Below, piece by piece: positions 1-7,235 of a stretch of DNA of 32,980 bases. Made by a program: the position numbers and the translations under genes. The notes beneath the pieces are model-generated. The model was not told where the DNA came from and did not search any database. It saw only the letters and a list, made by a program, of their open reading frames with translations. Each line of letters starts with the position of its first letter. Positions within the stretch are counted from its first letter, which is position 1. The stretch is from a virus: IMG/VR virus record IMGVR_UViG_3300034106_000815, positions 1-32,980 of that record. One strand, 5' to 3'.

Positions 1-53
1 ACCGTGATCGCGGCCCGCTTCTTGATGATGATTTCTAGCTCTGATCTAGTCAT
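1..53 (-). CDS. Partial CDS cut by the window edge, lysis region
   Basis: Seventeen codons are visible before the left edge, beginning MTRSELEIII and continuing KKRAAIT. The ATG at 53 shares a base with the TAA of the 157-aa gene (TAATG), a stop-start coupling used repeatedly in this genome, so the start is credible. Its place after a holin-like gene would suit an endolysin or spanin, but the visible residues do not identify one. If the molecule is circular, the rest of the gene would lie beyond the right end of this window. Confidence 0.55.
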   Translation of the reverse strand, partial: MTRSELEIIIKKRAAIT

Positions 54-526
54 TACCAGTTGAACCCAGTTATCACAGCCCAGATGGTTACTGCGATTGC
101 AGCACCACCAACAACAAGGCCAACCAACAGGATGATGACCTCTTCAATCTCGGCTTCACGCCTCTTTGCAGCTTCCTTCTTGCGCCGCGCATCGTGAGCA
201 GCGTCGATCTCCATCTGCTTGGCACGGGCTGTGATCCTCTGCCAAACATCCATCTTGTTCGACTGAAAGAAAAGCATCTTGACCTGCTCTTCAAACTCGC
301 GGGCAGACTCTAGAGCCATTTCTAGCTCCAGTGCCTTGCCCAGTGCAGATCCCTTGAAGCCACCAGCCTTGGCCTGCTTGACCACCTCGATGGCTTGCTC
401 TTTGGCATCGAAGTACTTGCCCAACACCGGCCCTAGCGATGCCACATCGTCAACGGTCTTGGAAACCTTTTTGACGAGTTGGACTGCCGATGATATGGCA
501 GCGAGAGCGGTAATTGGATCAACCAC
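53..526 (-). CDS. Helical protein with C-terminal membrane anchor, possible lysis accessory
   Basis: This 157-aa protein is not a family I can name. The first 20 residues are mildly hydrophobic (DPITALAAISSAVQLV). Residues about 60-128 are charged and probably helical or coiled-coil, with a basic patch DARRKKEAAKRREAE. Residues about 129-153 form one strongly hydrophobic segment (IILLVGLVVGGAAIAVTIWA) that should span the membrane, leaving a very short tail. It follows a holin-like gene by one base and overlaps the next gene by TAATG, so it probably belongs to the lysis set as an inner-membrane spanin-like or second holin-like protein. That role is inferred from topology and position only. 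Confidence 0.6.
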   Translation of the reverse strand: MVDPITALAAISSAVQLVKKVSKTVDDVASLGPVLGKYFDAKEQAIEVVKQAKAGGFKGSALGKALELEMALESAREFEEQVKMLFFQSNKMDVWQRITARAKQMEIDAAHDARRKKEAAKRREAEIEEVIILLVGLVVGGAAIAVTIWAVITGFNW

Positions 527-527
527 G

Positions 528-758
528 TCAGCTTCCCTTGAAGTGCCCCGCTACCCAGGTGATGGCCCCACCAACCATGCTGGCAATCGTCATCCCCATC
601 CAGAAGCCACCTTTGCCCTTGTTTGCCAGTGCTAGGAGTTCCTCAATCTGGCGTTCCATCTTGTCGAGCTTCTTGTCAATGACCTCGAACCGGCGCTCGT
701 AGTCCTGGACACGCTGCCACATTGCTCCATACTTGATGGGGTCAATCTCGGGTTCCAT
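528..758 (-). CDS. Holin-like small membrane protein
   Basis: The protein has 76 aa from the ATG at 758 (MEPEIDPIKYGAMWQ). That start has GGAGTG upstream and overlaps the TGA of the previous gene (TGACATG); longer starts have no comparable ribosome site. Residues about 10-48 form a coiled coil (RRFEVIDKKLDKMERQIEEL). A single hydrophobic segment follows (FWMGMTIASMVGGAITWVAG), ending in a basic HFKGS. A soluble coiled coil followed by one C-terminal transmembrane helix is the plan of XhlA-like haemolysin/holin proteins. Holin is the best guess, but no catalytic or family-defining motif proves it. Confidence 0.6.
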   Translation of the reverse strand: MEPEIDPIKYGAMWQRVQDYERRFEVIDKKLDKMERQIEELLALANKGKGGFWMGMTIASMVGGAITWVAGHFKGS

Positions 759-759
759 G

Positions 760-1056
760 TCAGTCACTCCACGGTGTCCCATGTTGCGTGACAGGGTTCT
801 TCTGCAAAGCAATTTGCTGCTCTAGAGCTTGCTCGGCAGATGCCTTATCAATTGATTGCCAGATCCATCCCAATACCTGCTGCTCGGTCAGATTGGCATA
901 GGGCACAGCCGGAGAGCCATCAGACCATGATGCAGTAGAGTAAATGCTTGCGCTGTAGTCCCCATCGGTTGCCGTAGCACGCCAATGAGCCGTAGTGACA
1001 AACCCGTTAGATGTGTTGCGGTCAAGCTGCGTAACGGTCCAAACAATCGTTGTCAT
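760..1056 (-). CDS. Small conserved tail-associated phage protein (DUF7936-like)
   Basis: The start is the ATG at 1056 (MTTIVWTVTQLDRN), which has AAAGGA upstream; this gives 98 aa. The first 60 residues look like a small beta domain (VTTAHWRATATDGDYSASIY), followed by a helical tail (TEQQVLGWIWQSIDKASAEQ). The sequence resembles small proteins seen downstream of tail fibre genes in aquatic phages (DUF7936 as I recall it; this needs a profile search). Function is unknown. Its first residues resemble a 16-codon reading frame immediately upstream, which suggests an ancestral tandem copy. Confidence 0.65.
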   Translation of the reverse strand: MTTIVWTVTQLDRNTSNGFVTTAHWRATATDGDYSASIYSTASWSDGSPAVPYANLTEQQVLGWIWQSIDKASAEQALEQQIALQKNPVTQHGTPWSD

Positions 1057-1066
1057 GGTGAGTCCT

Positions 1067-1117
1067 TTACTTGGCTTCAAGCGCCGTGACGGTCCAAGTA
1101 GTAGTGATAGTAGTCAT
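1067..1117 (-). pseudogene. 16-codon remnant resembling the start of the downstream gene
   Basis: This short frame reads MTTITTTWTVTALEAK and stops at TAA. It has a good ribosome site (AAAGGAG) about nine bases before its ATG. The downstream gene begins MTTIVWTVTQLDRN, so both share MTTI-x-WTVT followed by a similar acidic/basic run. The likeliest reading is the 5' stub of a second copy of the downstream gene, cut off near the HNH gene that ends 13 bases upstream. It could also be a translated leader peptide. Family resemblance rests on about 12 positions, so confidence is moderate. Confidence 0.5.
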
Positions 1118-1130
1118 GGTTTAGGCTCCT

Positions 1131-1616
1131 TTAAGGTTTGGCGTATGCGCCGTGATACAAAGCTCGTGCCTCAGTAGCAACAAGTCCAGCCAACTCCAAG
1201 TCTTTGAAGTATTGATGGACAACAGTCTTCCCATTCTTCATTACACGCACAACCCATGCTTTGCTTTTCTTGTGCCACGACACACCGGGATAGCCTGATG
1301 TGTTGTTTGCCAAAGCATTGCGATTGCATTGATTCTCGCTGCGTGTAGCTGGTCGCAAATTTTCAATCCTGTTGTCAGCACGGTCGCCATTGATGTGGTC
1401 AACCTCTGGCGGCAAGTAGCCGTGATGCAACATAAATATCAAGCGATGTGCTTTCTGAACTTTACCTCGCCATGTGATGTGACGATAGCCTGTTTTGTGG
1501 ATTGATCCAGCAGGCTTGTCCAGCAGATACTGTTTGTTTGGATGGCCTAAGCCCTTCCAATATAAGTACCCATCACGGTACTCAAAGCAGTCGGCAATGG
1601 ATTGTTGCGTAATCAT
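1131..1616 (-). CDS. HNH homing-type endonuclease with AP2 DNA-binding domain
   Basis: This 161-aa protein is a free-standing HNH endonuclease of the kind that invades phage genomes. The HNH core lies at about residues 56-90: H57 in [12 protein letters not shown], then D73-H74 in [12 protein letters not shown] and N82/N86 in NRIENL. An AP2/ERF-like beta domain follows at about 105-150 ([19 protein letters not shown]), as in many phage HNH enzymes. The N-terminal part ([12 protein letters not shown]) is the usual lead-in for this class. The start overlaps the tail fibre stop by ATGA. It is probably a selfish nicking or cutting enzyme with no structural role. Confidence 0.9.
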   Translation of the reverse strand: MITQQSIADCFEYRDGYLYWKGLGHPNKQYLLDKPAGSIHKTGYRHITWRGKVQKAHRLIFMLHHGYLPPEVDHINGDRADNRIENLRPATRSENQCNRNALANNTSGYPGVSWHKKSKAWVVRVMKNGKTVVHQYFKDLELAGLVATEARALYHGAYAKP

Positions 1617-2812
1617 GCTTCGTACACCAGTCTTTCACCGCTGAGCTTTTCCAGCAAGCGAATAGCCTTGAGCATATCCACGTTGATGCGCTTGCCGTCA
1701 CGCTCCGAATAGTAAGACCACGCCATGTCTTCTGACGGGCCTTCTGGGATGAGTTCAAAGTTGTGGGGTGAAAGGGTGGTGACGTTGCCTGCCTCGTCCC
1801 TGACCTTCAATTCGCTGCTTGATGAAACGTCTTCAGTGTAAAGAATGCACCCGTTAGTGACTGATCCTGTTGGAGCCGTGCCGTTGAAAATTGCAAAAGT
1901 GCCAACAGACGATGCTCCTGCGGTTGTGCCGTTCAAAAGCAGATTTCGGTCTGCATCTAATGTGAGCGCCTGAGTAAACGTGATCGCGTTGCCTGCGGTG
2001 CCGGAAGCGGCGGTGTACCACTTGTGCAAACCAAAATCTAACTGATACCGACTTGCGCCAAGTGAGGCAATGGCCGTCCATGTTGACGCCGCAGACAAGT
2101 ACACGTTGCTTGTCAAATTACTGTCGCCGCCAGTAGCCTGCGACAGGGCGGTGTAAGCAGCGCCTGTGCTTCCCGCCTGCAATGCTCTGGACCCTGCTGC
2201 CCAAGCATTCGGCGTCACCCCCAGGCCGAGGTTGCCGGAGGAGTCGAGACGCATACGTTCGGTGGCATTAGGCGCAAAAACAAACGGCGCATTGTTTATC
2301 CCGTAAAAGCGAATACCGTTTGTGGTTGAATCAGCCGCAATTTCTAAACTGTTGCCGCCGGAAGTATTTTCCAACCGCAGTGTGGCGATGCCTGCGCGCC
2401 CAACCTGTAGCCCAGAGCCAAGCGCAAACGCAGGCGAACTCGTCCCAATCCCCAGGTTGCCGGAGGAGTCGAGGCGCATTGACTCAGTACCACCCTCAGT
2501 AAACGCAATGGTGTCTGCTGCGGGAAAGAAAATACCAGTGTTGGTATCTCCATCATTTGTGATTGATGGTGCTGATGCAGTGCCATCTGCAAACTCAATC
2601 ACGGTTGCTGATCCAGTTACGGCTAAGGTTCCAGCCACAGCCAGCGTTTTTCCAGACCCCACATTAAGGCCAACACTGGTGCCAGTGCCATCGCCCTTGA
2701 ATACTGCATCAATGGTATCTAGGTCGGTGTTTAGCTTGCTTCCCCATGAATCTGTTGATGCGCCTACTTCTGGCTTGGTCAAAAGAAGGTTGGTCGTCGT
2801 GGTATCAGCCAT
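1613..2812 (-). CDS. Tail fibre protein with GNLGIG repeats
   Basis: This 399-aa protein has the sequence style of phage tail fibres. The N-terminus ([19 protein letters not shown]) and the following [19 protein letters not shown] are typical of fibre attachment regions. Two copies of a fibre repeat are visible, [19 protein letters not shown] near residue 113 and [19 protein letters not shown] near 188, and the underlying DNA is also repeated around 2221-2260 and 2452-2485. The C-terminal 50 residues turn helical ([20 protein letters not shown]). No S74 peptidase chaperone motif was recognised. It sits in a run of adhesin-like genes and probably contributes to receptor binding. Confidence 0.85.
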   Translation of the reverse strand: MADTTTTNLLLTKPEVGASTDSWGSKLNTDLDTIDAVFKGDGTGTSVGLNVGSGKTLAVAGTLAVTGSATVIEFADGTASAPSITNDGDTNTGIFFPAADTIAFTEGGTESMRLDSSGNLGIGTSSPAFALGSGLQVGRAGIATLRLENTSGGNSLEIAADSTTNGIRFYGINNAPFVFAPNATERMRLDSSGNLGLGVTPNAWAAGSRALQAGSTGAAYTALSQATGGDSNLTSNVYLSAASTWTAIASLGASRYQLDFGLHKWYTAASGTAGNAITFTQALTLDADRNLLLNGTTAGASSVGTFAIFNGTAPTGSVTNGCILYTEDVSSSSELKVRDEAGNVTTLSPHNFELIPEGPSEDMAWSYYSERDGKRINVDMLKAIRLLEKLSGERLVYEA

Positions 2813-2820
2813 TTTTCACC

Positions 2821-3651
2821 TCATGCAGCAATTTGCCACGTTTCAGAGTTGTCGGAGATGGGAGTCCAAGTCTCGGGCGTATCGCTATCAGCGGCCCAGC
2901 TTGTCGAGTTATCAGAAACCGCAGTCCAGACCTCGGATGTGTCTTGGATGCTTGTCCATGTCTCTGATGTATCGGATTCCGGCGTCCATTTTAGGATAGC
3001 AGAAACGGATACGCTAGATGAGCAAACAACTGAAGAAGCAGCATTTAGTCTGCTTACAACCCTGATGGAAGTTTGCGACTGTGATGCAATCGATACCTGA
3101 TTGTTGAATGTCCCAGTAGTGTTGATCGTAAGAGTAGATGCACCGTTAAGTTGAAGCGATGCTATGGGCACCCTGGTTGCGGCAAGCGACATCGAGCTTG
3201 CACTTGCAGCGGTAAATGATGCAATGCCATACCTGAGCGCAGATACGCTCATTGATGATGAACTTGCTGCCGAGCATGATGCAATTGCGTAACGAAGCGC
3301 CGATGCGCTCATCGTTGATGAACCAGCAACCGCAAAAGAAGATTTGGCAATAAGCGAAACAAAAACGCTGAGGCTAGATGTCGAACTAGCGTTAAATGCA
3401 CCGACCGCGTACCTTAAAGCTGATACGCTTGCAGACGAAGATGACGAAGCCAATACCGATACATTGGCTGTTGTTTTTGCAGATACCGATACAGTAGAAG
3501 ACGCAGAAACCAACACCGATATGTTGGCTGTTCTTTTTGCAAATACCGATACAGTAGAAGACGCAGAAATAGAAAAAGAAGCATCCTGAACCACTACAGC
3601 GCTTGGTAGCGCTGAAAACGGTATTTCAGAAAATGCAGAAAAGCCAAGCAT
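2821..3651 (-). CDS. Ser/Ala-rich repeat protein, probable tail fibre or adhesin
   Basis: This 276-aa protein is almost entirely repeats. From residue 37 to 216 it runs in 20-residue units, for example SALRYAIASCSAASSSSMSV followed by SALRYGIASFTAASASSMSL. At DNA level the unit is 60 bp; ATACCGATACAGTAGAAGAC recurs exactly 60 bases apart at 3483 and 3543. From residue 222 tryptophans recur every 10 residues (222, 232, 242, 252, 262, 272) in units such as WTPESDTSET. The alternating small and hydrophobic residues suggest a beta-solenoid or fibrous shaft. It lies between two tail-fibre-type genes. The specific family is not recognised. Confidence 0.7.
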   Translation of the reverse strand: MLGFSAFSEIPFSALPSAVVVQDASFSISASSTVSVFAKRTANISVLVSASSTVSVSAKTTANVSVLASSSSSASVSALRYAVGAFNASSTSSLSVFVSLIAKSSFAVAGSSTMSASALRYAIASCSAASSSSMSVSALRYGIASFTAASASSMSLAATRVPIASLQLNGASTLTINTTGTFNNQVSIASQSQTSIRVVSRLNAASSVVCSSSVSVSAILKWTPESDTSETWTSIQDTSEVWTAVSDNSTSWAADSDTPETWTPISDNSETWQIAA

Positions 3652-3654
3652 TTT

Positions 3655-3876
3655 TTACTCTAAAGGCTCTTGTTGCTCTGGCGCAAACTCAAGCACCCAC
3701 ACCTGTCGCCACACACCATCGGCATCTTGTTGTGGCTCTTGCTCCACGGCCACCATGCCAAACTCGCGCGGCATGGTTGTTGGCAGAACCAAGGGGATGC
3801 CGGCCTCCTGCAAAGCCTGGACATTGACATTGGCAGGGATGCTGCCGTCTGCATTGAGTAGGAATTGCTTGGGCAT
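3655..3876 (-). CDS. Small tail-associated protein
   Basis: This 73-aa acidic protein (MPKQFLLNADGSIPANVNVQ) has a repeated ALQEAGIPLVLPT-type segment and a C-terminal beta-like part (GVWRQVWVLEFAPEQQ). Similar short proteins occur beside tail fibre genes in many phages and are often annotated as tail fibre assembly or XkdW-like, but I see no decisive motif. It starts two bases after the glycine-rich fibre gene ends and finishes three bases before the repeat protein starts, so the three are co-translated. A role in folding or capping of a neighbouring fibre is inferred only. Confidence 0.6.
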   Translation of the reverse strand: MPKQFLLNADGSIPANVNVQALQEAGIPLVLPTTMPREFGMVAVEQEPQQDADGVWRQVWVLEFAPEQQEPLE

Positions 3877-3878
3877 AG

Positions 3879-5123
3879 TCAGAAGAATGTGATTACACGA
3901 ACATAACCGTTGCCGCCGTTGCCGCCAGCGCCAGAGTTAACGCCATGACCTGCGCCACCTCCAGCGCCGCCGCCTCCAGGGCGGCCTCCATTGCCGCCAG
4001 CGCCTGCTGTAGTTGTGCCAGAACCACCGCTACCGCCACCGCTACCACCAATAAAAAACGACGCGGCGTCAGCTCCATTGCCGCCAGCTCCGTTTGTTGC
4101 GCCAGCCGCGCCGCCTGAGCCAGTGCTAGTAGAAGAATTATTGTAAGCCGCGCCTCCTAGCCCACCAGCGCCACCAAGGTTAGCCGCAGTAGAGGCTGCC
4201 GAAAACCCGGCACCACCGCCGCCGCCACCACCGCGATAGCCTCCGCGATTTGCTACGCTTCCTGTGGAAGTTGTACCGCCACCTCCATTCGCAGAGTAGC
4301 TTGTAGCGCCTTGTGTAATTCCATCAGCACCGCCGCCACCCCCATTGCCTGAGCCACCGCTGGATGTTGTGCCACCACTACCAGTGGTGCCCGGCCTAGC
4401 AAGACCCCAAGAGCCAAATGATGTGCTTGTGCCATCATTACCGGCTGCACCCGAGGTGTCATCAGTGGTTCGTGCGGCACCGCCTGTGCCGCCAGCGCCA
4501 ACAGTAACTGTTTCCGTGCCGCCCAACGCAGCGGCGGGTATCCACAATTCGGATCTTCCGCCAGCACCGCCGCCGCCGCCGCCAGAAGCGGCGGTGCCAG
4601 CAGAACTTAACGCTCTACGGCGCCCAGACCCGCCACCACCGCCGCCACCAAACATCAAGACATAAACCAGTTTCGCGCCTGCTGGCCTAGTCCATGTAGA
4701 TGTGCCAGTAGAAGTGAACTCTTGGATGTCTGCGCTGACATTGCCCCAGGCAGCCGCAGCATTGGGGCCGGCAGAAATCAAGCCTTGCCCAGATGTTCCT
4801 AGATTATTACTAGCAACAACTGCATACTCTCCAGGATATGTGACAAAAACATCTTTGCTGTTTGAGCTAAAGTTAACGGCAGATCCGCTATTGCTAGACT
4901 CCAAAACAGTATCTCTGCTCAGGGTAGTTCCGCTTGACGTATATGTGCCGATCCCAACCTCCCAAGTACCGGCAGCAGAGTCGACTATTGCATAAAAAGT
5001 CGTGTTACCGTTACCAATGACAGAAAAGGACTGATAACCAGAAGCTGCACCAGCAAGCGTAACTGTGCCCGTGCCGGCTGTGGTGGTTGTTTCTTTTACC
5101 CTGTCTTTTATCACCAAAGCCAT
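3879..5123 (-). CDS. Glycine-rich tail fibre / receptor-binding protein
   Basis: This 414-aa protein has two parts. Residues 1-110 (MALVIKDRVKETTTTAGTGT onward) form a beta-rich N-terminal domain found at the start of several phage fibre proteins. After a short segment TSTWTRPAGAKLVYVLMFGG, residues about 160-405 are dominated by glycine runs (GGGGGGGSG, GGSGNGGGGGA, GGRPGGGGAGGG). Such polyglycine-rich regions resemble the stacked polyglycine-II helices of the S16 gp38 adhesin and of glycine-rich tip proteins. It ends in a beta-strand-like NGYVRVITFF. Receptor recognition is likely. The ribosome site GAGGTA precedes the ATG. Confidence 0.85.
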   Translation of the reverse strand: MALVIKDRVKETTTTAGTGTVTLAGAASGYQSFSVIGNGNTTFYAIVDSAAGTWEVGIGTYTSSGTTLSRDTVLESSNSGSAVNFSSNSKDVFVTYPGEYAVVASNNLGTSGQGLISAGPNAAAAWGNVSADIQEFTSTGTSTWTRPAGAKLVYVLMFGGGGGGGSGRRRALSSAGTAASGGGGGGAGGRSELWIPAAALGGTETVTVGAGGTGGAARTTDDTSGAAGNDGTSTSFGSWGLARPGTTGSGGTTSSGGSGNGGGGGADGITQGATSYSANGGGGTTSTGSVANRGGYRGGGGGGGAGFSAASTAANLGGAGGLGGAAYNNSSTSTGSGGAAGATNGAGGNGADAASFFIGGSGGGSGGSGTTTAGAGGNGGRPGGGGAGGGAGHGVNSGAGGNGGNGYVRVITFF

Positions 5124-5186
5124 ATCAATACCTCAAGACAGAAATTCGCCTAGACGAATACCGCATCAATCACAAGAAACGCTCAA

Positions 5187-5585
5187 TCAAGTCAGAGTAA
5201 CGTCAAGATCGCCAACAGGAATGCGCAACACATCACCATCGTTGATGGTGCGCGAGGTGCTAAGAGCAGCCCAGGCCAGCATATTGCCGCCTGTAGACGC
5301 ATCGAAGATCGCAGCCCAGCCAATCGAACCCCAGTTACCGCCAGAGGCCGCAGGGAACTCGATAGCCGCCGAGTTGGTGGCGTTCGTTGGCGAGGTGCCT
5401 GAAACCGTGATCGTGCCGGTTGCAGTGCGTGCATAGCCGTTGCCGGACACCTCAGTGCCGCCACCAGTGTCAGAAGGCGCAGCAGTGAATAGTCCCACGA
5501 ACCACGCAGTAGGCCGCGTTGCGCTGCCAGTGGTCAAGAGCCAAGTGAGAACTAGGTTCTCGGTGTAGTCGGTAAACGATGACAT
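5187..5585 (-). CDS. Small phage tail fibre-type structural protein
   Basis: This 132-aa protein begins MSSFTDYTENLVLTWLLTTG and continues ATRPTAWFVGLFTAAPSD, a conserved opening shared by many small phage structural proteins usually annotated as tail fibre or tail protein. The rest is beta-rich, with SGNGYARTA and NWGSIGWAAIFD motifs and a final DGDVLRIPVGDLDVTLT. A strong AAAGGAG ribosome site precedes the ATG. It lies between the adaptor and the glycine-rich fibre. The family assignment is from pattern memory; its exact place in the virion is unknown. Confidence 0.75.
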   Translation of the reverse strand: MSSFTDYTENLVLTWLLTTGSATRPTAWFVGLFTAAPSDTGGGTEVSGNGYARTATGTITVSGTSPTNATNSAAIEFPAASGGNWGSIGWAAIFDASTGGNMLAWAALSTSRTINDGDVLRIPVGDLDVTLT

Positions 5586-5597
5586 TTCAACACTCCT

Positions 5598-6221
5598 TTA
5601 TCCAAAAGTCCTAGCCCGCATCATGATAGCCCCGCCAGATGTCGCGCCGCGATCATCTGCAACCTGTATCGCCTCTAAGGCACTTGTGTACATTGAAGAC
5701 CACACAGGAATCCTTGCATCATCCTTAAGGTATGGCGATGCCTGCATCAGCGAGCCATAGAGATACACATCAGGCGATGATGCCAGCAACCAGTTAGAGG
5801 ACACGGTACTTGATAGCTTCGTGAGTTTCGCGTAGTAAGTCAATTCTGCCGTGTAGCTGTTGTCAGGCACAGGCAGAACCCGAATCTGGCCTCCAACGAT
5901 GCTGAAGTATTGAGGCTTGCCAGGAGACAGGTATCTCGTTGACTTCATCAAGTCCATCGCATCAATCGAATCAAACGCCAGAGCCGTCACCGGGTTTGTG
6001 TTGAGCTTGATCGACTTGGTTTCCAAGAAGTCGGCAGGAACCGCGCTGTATTCGGTATCGATTGCAGCCGTAGCCCTTACGATCATCTGACGGGTGCGCA
6101 AAGTCCTCTCAATCTGCGCCTCGGCCAGAGAGATAAAGTCAGGCACCACCGCCGTCAGATCGGTTCGGTTGAGCCAATCCGCGACAGACGATTTCAACTC
6201 GTTGTAAGTGGTCAGGGCCAT
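5598..6221 (-). CDS. Head-to-tail adaptor protein (SU10/P22 gp4-like)
   Basis: This is a 207-aa mostly helical protein starting MALTTYNELKSSVADWLNRT. The ATG at 6221 is preceded by GAGGGAA and shares a base with the stop of the upstream gene (TAATG). The opening helix and the phrase VPDFISLAEAQIERTLRTRQ are characteristic of phage adaptor proteins that bind under the portal ring, as in SU10. A beta segment (YFSIVGGQIRVLPVPDNSYT, then AELTYYAK) and a C-terminal helical stretch follow. The product should join the portal to the tail hub. Position after the capsid genes and before the tail genes agrees. Confidence 0.85.
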   Translation of the reverse strand: MALTTYNELKSSVADWLNRTDLTAVVPDFISLAEAQIERTLRTRQMIVRATAAIDTEYSAVPADFLETKSIKLNTNPVTALAFDSIDAMDLMKSTRYLSPGKPQYFSIVGGQIRVLPVPDNSYTAELTYYAKLTKLSSTVSSNWLLASSPDVYLYGSLMQASPYLKDDARIPVWSSMYTSALEAIQVADDRGATSGGAIMMRARTFG

Positions 6222-6880
6222 TACGATTCCCTCGCTTTTTCCAGATCCTTGATCGCCCAAGTGTGGTCATGCTTGAACTCAAAGGTTCCGACATGGCCGA
6301 TCTCTTTCGAGACATCATGGTCGATCCAGATTTTAAAGCCAGCATCGCGGGATTTTTTACAGAAGAACACATCTTCGCCGATATAGCCGCGCTTGTCATG
6401 CCGCCAAGGGGTTTCATACCACGGCTCGCCCAAAGCCTTGAAGACTTCAGCCTTAATCATCATCACGCCCATGCCGACTGAGCCAACTTCTTGCAGGCCA
6501 GTGCTTTCTGGCATTGTCCAAACAAGCTCACGATCCCCGTTTTCCTTGTAGATCTGAGCAGTCGGGCCTGTAGGCATACGCCTACGCGCACAGTTCGTAG
6601 CCACGATGTCAAGGTCATGCTTGAGCAGCCGCGAGATCATGTCCTGCGGGAAACGCATGTCGGAATCCACGAACAAGATATGCGAGCAGCCCTCGCGCAT
6701 CGCGTCAAGCGTTAGCTCGGCACGCTGATTGGCAATCAAGGTGCCCTCGGAAATCTTGAGAGATACCGCATCATTCGTGTTGAGTGTGTGATAGCAAACC
6801 ATGTTCACCAAGTCGTAGGTGAACATCGTATGCACCATGTCACGCGCAGGCGTGCAGACCGCGATGTAGTTGGTCTTCAT
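6221..6880 (-). CDS. GT-A type glycosyltransferase-like protein
   Basis: This 219-aa protein has the layout of a family-2-like GT-A glycosyltransferase. The nucleotide-binding half contains CSHILFVDSDMRFP, with D72-S-D74 as the metal-binding DxD. The acceptor half has GYIGEDVFFCKKSRDAGFKI with an acidic E-D pair, ending in DHDVSKEIGHVG. There is no membrane anchor, so it is cytoplasmic. It overlaps both neighbours (ATGA-type at 6880, TAATG at 6221), so it is truly part of the late operon. The substrate is unknown; virion protein, DNA base or host glycan are all possible. Confidence 0.8.
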   Translation of the reverse strand: MKTNYIAVCTPARDMVHTMFTYDLVNMVCYHTLNTNDAVSLKISEGTLIANQRAELTLDAMREGCSHILFVDSDMRFPQDMISRLLKHDLDIVATNCARRRMPTGPTAQIYKENGDRELVWTMPESTGLQEVGSVGMGVMMIKAEVFKALGEPWYETPWRHDKRGYIGEDVFFCKKSRDAGFKIWIDHDVSKEIGHVGTFEFKHDHTWAIKDLEKARES

Positions 6881-7191
6881 ACCTTGCCCGGCCTCACGCG
6901 GAAGTGGCGATTTTCTGGATCGTTGAGCCAGCGTTTAATATACGCTTCATCGTCCAGCTTACCTTCTTCCTTCATCTTGTAGTAAAGGCTCAGAGGGATA
7001 GACGCTACGCGGGACCACTCCCCCCAGCGTGCGCGCTCATCCACCTGATTAAATTCGTCCTTGTTCTCCTCGATGATCGCAGTGACATCCTGTTGAGTCT
7101 GGATCGTCGCTTCGTCTTTTTCCGAGTCGTAGTGCCATGTCCTAGTGATCCCGAGATCGGGGTTCACATCAAATAGTTTTTTGTCTGTCAT
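6877..7191 (-). CDS. Conserved phage protein, head region, function unknown
   Basis: This 104-aa protein has an acidic, helical first half (ATIQTQQDVTAIIEENKDEF). Its second half, RWGEWSRVASIPLSLYYKMK then AYIKRWLNDPENRHFRVRPG, strongly resembles a family found beside capsid and adaptor genes in podovirus-type phages. No biochemical role is known to me. The ATG lies only four bases after the U-tract of the capsid terminator and has no Shine-Dalgarno sequence, which is unusual here. It couples to the glycosyltransferase gene by ATGA. Confidence 0.75.
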   Translation of the reverse strand: MTDKKLFDVNPDLGITRTWHYDSEKDEATIQTQQDVTAIIEENKDEFNQVDERARWGEWSRVASIPLSLYYKMKEEGKLDDEAYIKRWLNDPENRHFRVRPGKV

Positions 7192-7195
7192 CGTT

Positions 7196-7222
7196 AAAAA
7201 GGGACCGGGTTTCCCCGATCCC
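7196..7222 (-). terminator. Intrinsic terminator after the capsid gene
   Basis: The minus-strand transcript forms GGGAUCGGG-GAAA-CCCGGUCCC, a nine-pair stem with one G-U pair and a GNRA tetraloop, followed directly by UUUUU. It begins 13 bases after the capsid stop. The next gene starts within five bases of the U-tract, leaving no space for a new promoter, so it should reduce rather than end transcription. Confidence 0.9.
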
Positions 7223-7235
7223 TCCGTTGCTTCGA

